A stretch of 5,170 nt of DNA from an uncultured Gemmatimonadota bacterium (lineage in GTDB: Bacteria > Gemmatimonadota > Gemmatimonadetes > Gemmatimonadales > Gemmatimonadaceae): NCBI GenBank assembly GCA_946887155.1, contig CAMPKM010000256.1, forward strand, positions 1-5,170. The letters run 5' to 3'. Made by a program: the position numbers and the translations under genes. Positions 1 through 4,266 of the stretch are shown one piece after another (positions within the stretch are counted from its first letter, which is position 1; each line of letters opens with the position of its first letter). The notes under the pieces were generated by a model, which saw nothing but the letters and a program-made list of their open reading frames with translations, ran no database searches and had not been told where the DNA came from.

Positions 1-5
1 TTCGC

Positions 6-1106
6 CTACAACCCGAGCTCGAGCCATTCCTCGTCCTGTCGCGCCGCGTTCGATCGTTCCACAACAGGCGACCTGTCGGCCAGCCTCAGGTCCAGGTTCA
101 TGCTCGTGGGTGTCAGGGAGCGAAGGAACGCCGCGGACAGCACTTCCGACACCGATTCGGTGATGGGCCCCGTCACGCGGATGGTCAGCACCGCGTCATC
201 GGGCGCGTCAGCCACCAGTGTCCGGATGAGCGATTCCACCTCGGCGCCGCTCTGTCCTTCAAGGACGAGGTCATGCCTGACGAGAGGGCGGGCCGGTAAC
301 GGCCGGAATTCCCAGGTGACGTTCCCGCCTTGGTCGTCTTGGGAACACTCGACGATCAGGTAGCCTTTTTCTTCGTCGGCCTCCGCAATCGACGTGCGCT
401 CGATCGAGCCCGGATAGAGAACGGGCGACGGCAGCGGTTTCCCTCGCAAGTCCGCGGTCAGGACCTGCCGGCGATGGATGTGGCCAGACAGCACCGCCGA
501 GAAGTCGCGTGGTATATCGGCGGCGCGAATGACGTCGGGTGCGGTGGTAAAGGTGTAGTTCGCGGGGCCGACCGTTGCGCCTTCGACGCACTGGTGAATG
601 CACAGCAACCGATGGCTGGCGCTCACATCGGCGAATCCTGTGCCGGTCACCAGGTCCGCAAACCTGGCGCGCACGGCGTCGCGTTCGGATGGAAAGCCGG
701 CCAGCGCCACGCGGGTGTTCCTGATTTCCACGACGAAGGTTCGCGGACGGTCGAAGACATGGATCCCCGGATGCTGTGCGAACCTGAGATGTGGGATACG
801 GCCACGCTCGTGATTGCCCGGAACGACAAACACGGGCACGCCGCGATCGGCGATTCGCGTCAGTGGCTCGAACGCCTGCCAGACGACGTCGGCGGGAGGT
901 CGCGATCGGTTGAATACATCCCCGCCGTGGACCACGATGTCCACCTCGCCTGCCAACGCCGGCTGGAGCGCCGCGGCATAGTTTGCCAGGAAGTCGTGGC
1001 CTCGCCTCCTGCGGATGATGCGCGGATTGACCGGGAGGTCGAAGCCCAGGTGCGTGTCCGCGACGAGCAGGATCCGGATCGAATTGACAGTCGCTGAAGT
1101 AATCAC
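6..1106 (-). CDS. SbcD/Mre11-like metallophosphoesterase (probable DNA repair exonuclease)
   Basis: Calcineurin-like phosphoesterase of the SbcD/Mre11 type, expected to be a cytoplasmic Mn-dependent nuclease acting on DNA ends. Numbered from the GTG at 1106 (366 aa), the metal-ligand motifs appear in family order: D-T-H (17-19) after the first strand, G-D (62-63), G-N-H-E (97-100), a lone His in LLCIHQ (171) and G-H-I-H (208-211). A YPGSIERT segment (232-239) followed by DEEKGY matches the post-catalytic signature of SbcD proteins, and about 100 further residues could form a capping domain. The start is uncertain. An ATG at 1202 (398 aa, GGAG 4 nt upstream) adds 32 residues that do not look like family sequence and overlaps the divergent gene. 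The GTG has a purine-rich AGGGG touching it rather than a well-spaced ribosome site. I prefer GTG because the family normally begins just before the first strand. No SbcC-like ATPase lies in the window; one could lie beyond the left edge. The family call is strong; the DNA substrate is inferred. Confidence 0.9.
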   Translation of the reverse strand: MITSATVNSIRILLVADTHLGFDLPVNPRIIRRRRGHDFLANYAAALQPALAGEVDIVVHGGDVFNRSRPPADVVWQAFEPLTRIADRGVPVFVVPGNHERGRIPHLRFAQHPGIHVFDRPRTFVVEIRNTRVALAGFPSERDAVRARFADLVTGTGFADVSASHRLLCIHQCVEGATVGPANYTFTTAPDVIRAADIPRDFSAVLSGHIHRRQVLTADLRGKPLPSPVLYPGSIERTSIAEADEEKGYLIVECSQDDQGGNVTWEFRPLPARPLVRHDLVLEGQSGAEVESLIRTLVADAPDDAVLTIRVTGPITESVSEVLSAAFLRSLTPTSMNLDLRLADRSPVVERSNAARQDEEWLELGL

Positions 1107-1127
1107 CCCTGTACCAACGTCAGAAGC

Positions 1128-1169
1128 CGTACCGGGAACGATAGCTACGGGTCTCACGAACCCGGTACG
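1128..1169. repeat. Perfect 9-bp inverted repeat in divergent spacer
   Basis: CGTACCGGG at 1128-1136 is matched exactly by its reverse complement CCCGGTACG at 1161-1169, with 24 bases between. The half-site centres are 33 bp apart, close to three helical turns, which would suit a dimeric or looping regulator. It lies between the metallophosphoesterase (if that starts at 1106) and the divergent 155-aa gene. No convincing -10/-35 pair was found here, and no known operator family was recognised. If the phosphoesterase starts at 1202, the repeat is inside its coding sequence instead. The repeat is seen directly; a regulatory role is inferred. Confidence 0.5.
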
Positions 1170-1189
1170 CGCCTTATTTTTCGGGAGCA

Positions 1190-1657
1190 ATGCGAGAACC
1201 ATCAGACTCCGGCGCCTCCCAGCGCAGCCCCGCGCCTACCTACAAGGAAAAAGGCGCGGTTCAGCGTTCAGTGAATGCCTTGCTGGACGAGCTTGCGCCC
1301 GAGCGGGCATTGACGAGGTCCGAGCGCCTCCCGACCCCTCTCGAACAGTATCGGTCGCCGACGGGGTGTGTCCTGCAGGCACCGGATTTTGCCGTCAGCG
1401 TTTCCTGGTTTGCCGAAGAGTCGAAGGGCGCACCTCTTGGCGAGCTGCATATCATCGTCTGGCGTGGAACCGTCGCGCGTCGCGGCGCCACACGGCACAC
1501 CAAAGGCGCGACGATCATTTCGGAGCTCATCCTGCATCCGATCGAGCCACCCGTGGGCGGGAACGTCTGGCGCGCCACCGATGGTTCCGTTTACGACACG
1601 ATGTCGCTCGCGGCGAAATGCATGGCCCTCGTCCATGAGCAGGCCGACGCGTCCTGA
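1190..1657 (+). CDS. Hypothetical protein, 155 aa
   Basis: I do not recognise this family. The reading frame shows GC-rich third positions from about codon 28 to the stop, and the translation looks like a small soluble alpha/beta protein. It has a charged helix (about 28-48, VNALLDELAPERALTRSER), strands AVSVSWF (68-74) and ELHIIVWRG (85-93), a basic patch VARRGATRHTKG (95-106), strand TIISELIL (108-115), and a WRATDGSVYDTMSLAAKCMALVHEQ end (127-151) suggesting a strand and a final helix. There is no signal peptide or membrane segment, and the two cysteines (60, 144) are isolated. Residues 1-25 look disordered. The ATG at 1190 has GGGAG only 2 nt upstream, too close for a good ribosome site. 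An in-frame GTG at 1271 (128 aa) is an alternative start that keeps the structured part. It is divergent from the phosphoesterase and convergent with the flavin monooxygenase. That it is a real gene is fairly sure; its function is unknown. Confidence 0.7.
   Translation: MREPSDSGASQRSPAPTYKEKGAVQRSVNALLDELAPERALTRSERLPTPLEQYRSPTGCVLQAPDFAVSVSWFAEESKGAPLGELHIIVWRGTVARRGATRHTKGATIISELILHPIEPPVGGNVWRATDGSVYDTMSLAAKCMALVHEQADAS
1230..1259 (+). repeat. GC-rich stem-loop near the start of the hypothetical gene
   Basis: CCGCGCCT (1230-1237) pairs perfectly with AGGCGCGG (1252-1259), giving an 8-bp stem and a 14-base loop that contains AAGGAAA. It falls in the low-complexity first 25 codons if translation begins at 1190, or in the 5' leader if translation begins at the GTG at 1271. 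A structure here could affect initiation, but GC-rich DNA makes such stems by chance, so a role is only inferred. Confidence 0.3.
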
Positions 1658-1675
1658 CGTCCGGCCAGCGTCAGG
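1653..1675. terminator. Stem-loop shared by two convergent stop codons
   Basis: CCTGACG (1653-1659) and CGTCAGG (1669-1675) form a perfect 7-bp stem with a 9-base loop. The left arm contains the TGA of the plus-strand gene (1655-1657) and the right arm contains the stop of the minus-strand monooxygenase (1671-1673). The position between tail-to-tail genes suits a bidirectional transcription end. Neither strand has a T-run after the stem, so a classical intrinsic terminator is not supported, and Rho-dependent ending or 3'-end protection is equally possible. Confidence 0.4.
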
Positions 1676-2783
1676 CGGTTGATCGGTGCGCGTACCGGAC
1701 GACTTCGTCCGCAATGCGGGCGGCGTCGCGCCCGACTCCGTGCACCATGACCGACGACGCGGCGGAGAGGAACATCAGTCCCACAAAGTAGAGTCCGGGC
1801 ACGCCGGGAACGATTCCGGCTTCGTGCTTCGGCTCGAGCGGACCGTGGACGTCGAGGTCGATCCACGAGAACCCGTTGTCGTAGCCGGTGCACCAGATCA
1901 CGTTGGCGACATCCAGTACGCGACCATCATCGAGCACGGGCTTCCCATCGCGCACTCCGGCGACTCGCGGTGTGAGCTCCACGCCGCCGGCGATGACGTC
2001 CGCCATCTTCGTGCGAACGCGAGGCGCGCCGGTCGACAGCATTTTCGCGCGCACGTTTCGGCCAACGCGAGACTGCACCGTCAGGATCCGGTGGAAGACG
2101 ACGCGAAAGATGAGCGGAATCAGCAGTCGCGCCAGCATTCCTTCGATGCGGAACGGCACCTCGCCCACGTCGCGGCCCGCGAGCCAGACGTTCCGATTCC
2201 CTGTGACGTCGAGCGCGATTTCGGCGCCGGAGTTCGCGGTTCCGACGACGAGCGCGGGACCTTCGCGCAGTTGCGAAGGATTCCGATACTCGTACGAATG
2301 GAGTTGCAGGATCTCGGTTGACAGCTCGCCGGCGAAGGCGGGCACGCGCGGCTTCTGGTAGCCGGACATCGCCACGACGACCTGCCGAGCGGAAATCGTG
2401 CGATCGCCCGCATCGATGAGAAAACCGCTTCCGTGGCGACGGAGACGATCGACCCGCATACCCGTTTGCACCGGAAGCTGATACTCCGTCGCATACGACT
2501 CGAGGTAGTCGCCCATCTCGTTCTTCGTCGGGAAGTAGTGCCGTGACGCGGGGAACGGCTTGCCCGGCAGCCCGTCATAACGAGCGGGCGTGAAGAGGCG
2601 CAGGGAGTCCCATCGTCGTCGCCACGCATCGCCGATGCGTTGATGCGCGTCCATGATGACAAAGGATACGCCGCGCCGCTTGAGCTCATAGCCGGTCGCG
2701 AGTCCCGCCTGGCCACCGCCGATCACAACGACATCGTACGCGGTCGCTGCAGGTTCGATGGACTCGACCGTTCTGCGTTCCAT
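1671..2783 (-). CDS. CzcO-like flavin-containing monooxygenase / FAD-NAD(P) oxidoreductase
   Basis: A 370-aa two-Rossmann flavoprotein of the flavin monooxygenase superfamily, expected to oxidise a small substrate with NAD(P)H and O2 in the cytosol. The FAD site is VVVIGGGQAG (18-27), with an acidic residue ending the second strand (D45 in VIMDAH). Next come the typical GDAWRRRWDSLRLFTPARY (51-69) and PTKNEMGDYL (85-94) segments. FAG (150-152) plus H162 and Y166 form the stretched FxG...HxxxY motif seen in CzcO-type members. The second nucleotide site is ALVVGTANSGAEIA (177-190), in which the middle glycine of GxGxxG is Ala183. WCTGY (297-301) and GLYFVGL (330-336) are the usual late FAD contacts. 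Length is normal for the group. The ATG at 2783 has no Shine-Dalgarno sequence, consistent with a near-leaderless mRNA. It is divergent from the DoxX gene. The superfamily is certain; the substrate is unknown, and the CzcO name does not imply metal resistance. Confidence 0.9.
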   Translation of the reverse strand: MERRTVESIEPAATAYDVVVIGGGQAGLATGYELKRRGVSFVIMDAHQRIGDAWRRRWDSLRLFTPARYDGLPGKPFPASRHYFPTKNEMGDYLESYATEYQLPVQTGMRVDRLRRHGSGFLIDAGDRTISARQVVVAMSGYQKPRVPAFAGELSTEILQLHSYEYRNPSQLREGPALVVGTANSGAEIALDVTGNRNVWLAGRDVGEVPFRIEGMLARLLIPLIFRVVFHRILTVQSRVGRNVRAKMLSTGAPRVRTKMADVIAGGVELTPRVAGVRDGKPVLDDGRVLDVANVIWCTGYDNGFSWIDLDVHGPLEPKHEAGIVPGVPGLYFVGLMFLSAASSVMVHGVGRDAARIADEVVRYAHRSTA

Positions 2784-2792
2784 AACGACTGG

Positions 2793-2820
2793 AGAATAGG
2801 AACCTGAGCGCCGTCAGCAA
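2793..2820 (-). promoter_or_regulatory. Candidate sigma70-type promoter for the flavin monooxygenase
   Basis: Read on the minus strand, TTGCTG (2820-2815) and TATTCT (2798-2793) are separated by 16 bp. The expected start of transcription, about 7 bases further on, falls near 2786, only about 3 bases before the ATG at 2783. This fits the absence of a ribosome-binding sequence and suggests a leaderless or almost leaderless message. Both boxes match the consensus at four of six positions, so this is a candidate, not a firm call. Confidence 0.45.
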
Positions 2821-2824
2821 GTAG

Positions 2825-2854
2825 CCGTTCCTCGATCCTTCGGATCAAGAACGG
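2825..2854. repeat. Imperfect hairpin/palindrome in the monooxygenase-doxX spacer
   Basis: CCGTTC (2825-2830) pairs with GAACGG (2849-2854), and inside it GATCC (2834-2838) pairs with GGATC (2842-2846) around a TTC loop, with a small internal bulge between the two stems. GAACGG recurs as a direct copy at 2867-2872, and 2849-2857 (GAACGGTTC) is itself a small palindrome. The element begins 5 bases beyond the candidate monooxygenase -35 box, in the spacer shared with doxX. No T-run follows on either strand, so an operator or leader structure is more likely than a terminator. The function is inferred. Confidence 0.45.
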
Positions 2855-2913
2855 TTCGGCTCGTTTGAACGGAAAGGCGGGAAGCTGCGGTGTATCACCA
2901 GGTCAAACCAGCC

Positions 2914-2922
2914 GGAGTGAGG
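2914..2922 (+). promoter_or_regulatory. Ribosome-binding site of the DoxX gene
   Basis: GGAG at 2914-2917 lies 7 bases before the ATG at 2925, and a second purine block GAGG (2919-2922) is closer. This spacing selects the ATG at 2925 over an in-frame TTG at 2865, whose extra 20 residues are polar and lie outside the normal DoxX fold. Confidence 0.75.
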
Positions 2923-2924
2923 AC

Positions 2925-3374
2925 ATGACCCAGCGTACTGATGATACCGGCAAGCTGCTGCTTCGCCTGACAATCGGAGGACTCCTTCTCTTCCATGGAT
3001 TGGCGAAGTTGCGGGACAACAGTTTCGTGGAAGGCGTCGTCGTCGACGCGGGGTTGCCCAGTTGGGCGGCGTACGGCCCAATCATTGGTGAAGTCGTCGC
3101 GCCCCTGCTGCTGATCATTGGCCTGTTCACGCGAGTCGCGGCGGGACTCGTCATGGCAGACATGGTCGCGGCGCTCGTGCTCGTTCATTCCGGTGAACTC
3201 ACCAACGTGACGCAAGGCGGAAGTCTGGCCATCGAACTGCCGTTACTCTTTCTGCTTGGTGCGGCGTCGATTGCACTCGTGGGCCGGGCCGGTTTGCCGT
3301 CAGGTGGAATCCTGTTCGCGACCTGGTCACCGTACGTGAGCCCATGCTCGCGCACCCTGACCATGGGAGGCTGA
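2925..3374 (+). CDS. DoxX family membrane protein
   Basis: A small four-helix inner-membrane protein of the DoxX family (149 aa, usual length). Likely membrane segments are about 10-29, 52-68, 71-88 and 101-120. The first holds LLLFHGLAKL (20-29), the family's G-L-x-x-x-H-G-x-x-K pattern. GEVVAPLLLIIGLFTRVAA (55-73) matches the conserved second helix with its Glu and the GLFTR turn. GGSLAIELPLLFLLGAASIAL (98-118) is the conserved last helix with E104. Members of this family are linked to quinone-dependent oxidation and redox stress, but most, like this one, have no assigned reaction. The tail after residue 119 (Arg, Ser and Pro-rich to the TGA at 3374) does not resemble the family. Another frame continues with the expected-looking GPGRFAV from 3281 and stays open to a TAG at 3392-3394, so a 1-base frameshift near 3282-3290 is possible. 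It is divergent from the flavin monooxygenase. Confidence in the family is high. Confidence 0.88.
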   Translation: MTQRTDDTGKLLLRLTIGGLLLFHGLAKLRDNSFVEGVVVDAGLPSWAAYGPIIGEVVAPLLLIIGLFTRVAAGLVMADMVAALVLVHSGELTNVTQGGSLAIELPLLFLLGAASIALVGRAGLPSGGILFATWSPYVSPCSRTLTMGG

Positions 3375-3421
3375 ACTCGCGCGCGACGGAGTAGAACGGC
3401 ACTGGCGGTAAAGGTCCAGAA

Positions 3422-3450
3422 TGTCGAGAATGGTGATTGTACGCTATGAT
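3422..3450 (+). promoter_or_regulatory. Weak candidate promoter for the exported TonB-C-like protein
   Basis: The 132-base spacer after doxX contains TATGAT at 3445-3450, a five-of-six match to a sigma70 -10 box. It would start a transcript near 3457 with a leader of about 50 bases. The hexamer 17 bp upstream (TGTCGA, 3422-3427) is a poor -35 box. No terminator-like hairpin with a T-run follows doxX in this spacer. Confidence 0.25.
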
Positions 3451-3496
3451 CAGCCGGCCGTTTGGGACCGACACTCGCACACAAGCAACGGTCACC

Positions 3497-3501
3497 AGGA
3501 G
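3497..3501 (+). promoter_or_regulatory. Ribosome-binding site selecting the ATG at 3507
   Basis: AGGAG ends 5 bases before the ATG at 3507. It fixes the start of the exported protein immediately before a textbook signal peptide, and rules out the longer frame from a TTG at 3462, which would bury the signal peptide behind 15 residues. Confidence 0.8.
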
Positions 3502-3506
3502 ACCCG

Positions 3507-4184
3507 ATGCGTTGGCTACGTATGTTCGCAGCATGCGCGATACTGGCTGGCGGGCTGTCACTACCTCGCGCCATTCTCGCACAAGCAGGGTGCAAGGCAG
3601 TGACGGAAGCGAAGAAACTCCCGCCTCTCGCAACGTTGCTGGATCCGACGGGCCTAACGACCGGGCTCCCGGCCGCGGATTCGAACGGTGCCAGGGAGTG
3701 GGTCCTGAGTGTAACCACCGGAGCGACACCCCGCGCATTCGTGATGGACTCGGTGGCTGCCCAGTCGCCGATTGCAGACTCGCTGGTCAAGCGGGTCATT
3801 GCGTCACTCAAGCCTGACGCGAGAAATGCCGTACCGGCGTTCCGCGTCAGGGTCGTCACGGGCGAGGCGGCGAGTGTGTACATAGAACCGTCTGTGTTAT
3901 GCGGTCCAAAGCCGCAGGGGCCAGCGCCACGCCCGGCGTCGTTCACGACCGTCACGCCGGGACGCGGCAGTCCACCTCCCCGACCGCGCTCCATTACTCC
4001 TCGCCTCAAGATTGGCGTGAACGGCGAGGTCCTGCAGGTCGACCTCGGCGGAGGGACGGGATATCCCCAAGGCGACCGGGCATTGACACAATCGCTCGAA
4101 GGGCAGCGGTTCGAACCAGCGCTTCTGGACGGCAGGCCGGTTCAAGTCTGGATGAGGGGCCGGGACGTCGAAATCGTTCGCTGA
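3507..4184 (+). CDS. Exported protein with TonB C-terminal-like domain
   Basis: A 225-aa secreted or periplasmic protein. Residues 1-27 form a Sec signal peptide: basic MRWLR, a hydrophobic core (7-19), then ILAQAG with probable cleavage after A27 (A-Q-A) or A25. C29 follows, but QAGC is a poor lipobox. Residues 133-166 are a Pro/Arg-rich linker (SPPPRPRS at 155-162). Residues 166-219 follow the TonB C-terminal pattern: strand LKIGVNGEVLQVDL with the NG turn, a GTG turn, short helix DRALTQSLEG, RFEPA (201-205), then LLDGRPVQVWMRG. Residues 64-119 follow the same order (strand, helix ADSLVKRVIASLK, final strand AVPAFRVRVV), suggesting a diverged duplicate. C29 and C132 could form a disulfide. 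There is no membrane anchor, so it cannot be a classical TonB powered by ExbBD. The gene lies 82 bases before the permease; co-transcription is possible but unproven. Export is well supported, the fold is probable, and the function is unknown. Confidence 0.65.
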   Translation: MRWLRMFAACAILAGGLSLPRAILAQAGCKAVTEAKKLPPLATLLDPTGLTTGLPAADSNGAREWVLSVTTGATPRAFVMDSVAAQSPIADSLVKRVIASLKPDARNAVPAFRVRVVTGEAASVYIEPSVLCGPKPQGPAPRPASFTTVTPGRGSPPPRPRSITPRLKIGVNGEVLQVDLGGGTGYPQGDRALTQSLEGQRFEPALLDGRPVQVWMRGRDVEIVR

Positions 4185-4195
4185 CGAAGACCTTT

Positions 4196-4210
4196 GCGAG
4201 AGCGTCTCGC
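4196..4210 (+). repeat. Short perfect stem-loop after the exported protein gene
   Basis: GCGAGA (4196-4201) and TCTCGC (4205-4210) form a perfect 6-bp stem with a GCG loop, 12 bases after the stop codon at 4184. A wider pair, AGACCT (4188-4193) and AGGTCT (4243-4248), encloses it. No T-run follows, so it is at best a weak terminator or an mRNA-processing or stability structure between the two genes. Confidence 0.35.
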
Positions 4211-4254
4211 GCCAACCTGGACGTTTCCGGTCAGGCTGTGAGAGGTCTACCGGC

Positions 4255-4260
4255 GGAGGA
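4255..4260 (+). promoter_or_regulatory. Strong ribosome-binding site of the permease gene
   Basis: GGAGG at 4255-4259 ends 7 bases before the ATG at 4267. An in-frame TGA at 4264-4266 sits immediately before that ATG, so no longer start exists in this frame. The neighbouring ATG at 4263 opens a different frame that does not encode the permease. Confidence 0.85.
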
Positions 4261-4266
4261 AGATGA

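Noticed and set aside
330..1097. Plus-strand open frame of 255 codons opposite the phosphoesterase
   Set aside because: It lies fully antisense to a gene with all metallophosphoesterase motifs. Its translation is rich in Arg and Gly without domain character, as expected from the complement of GC-rich coding DNA.
1084..1112. TTGACA at 1084-1089 as a -35 box for the plus-strand hypothetical gene
   Set aside because: The hexamers 16-19 bp downstream are poor -10 boxes, and the site lies inside the phosphoesterase coding region.
2825..2854. Intrinsic terminator between the monooxygenase and doxX
   Set aside because: The flanking genes diverge, so no transcript needs to end here, and neither strand has a T-run after the stem.
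2865..2896. TTGAAC / TGTATC as a doxX promoter
   Set aside because: The spacer is 20 bp, too long for a normal sigma70 promoter, and both boxes are only partial matches.
3582..3593. Lipoprotein signal at C29 of the exported protein
   Set aside because: The residues before the Cys are Q-A-G; a lipobox needs Leu or a similar residue at -3. A signal peptidase I site (A-Q-A) fits better.
3185..4009. Minus-strand open frame of 274 codons
   Set aside because: It spans the DoxX end, a spacer and most of the exported protein gene on the opposite strand. Its low-complexity Ser/Arg/Pro-rich translation has no recognisable motif.
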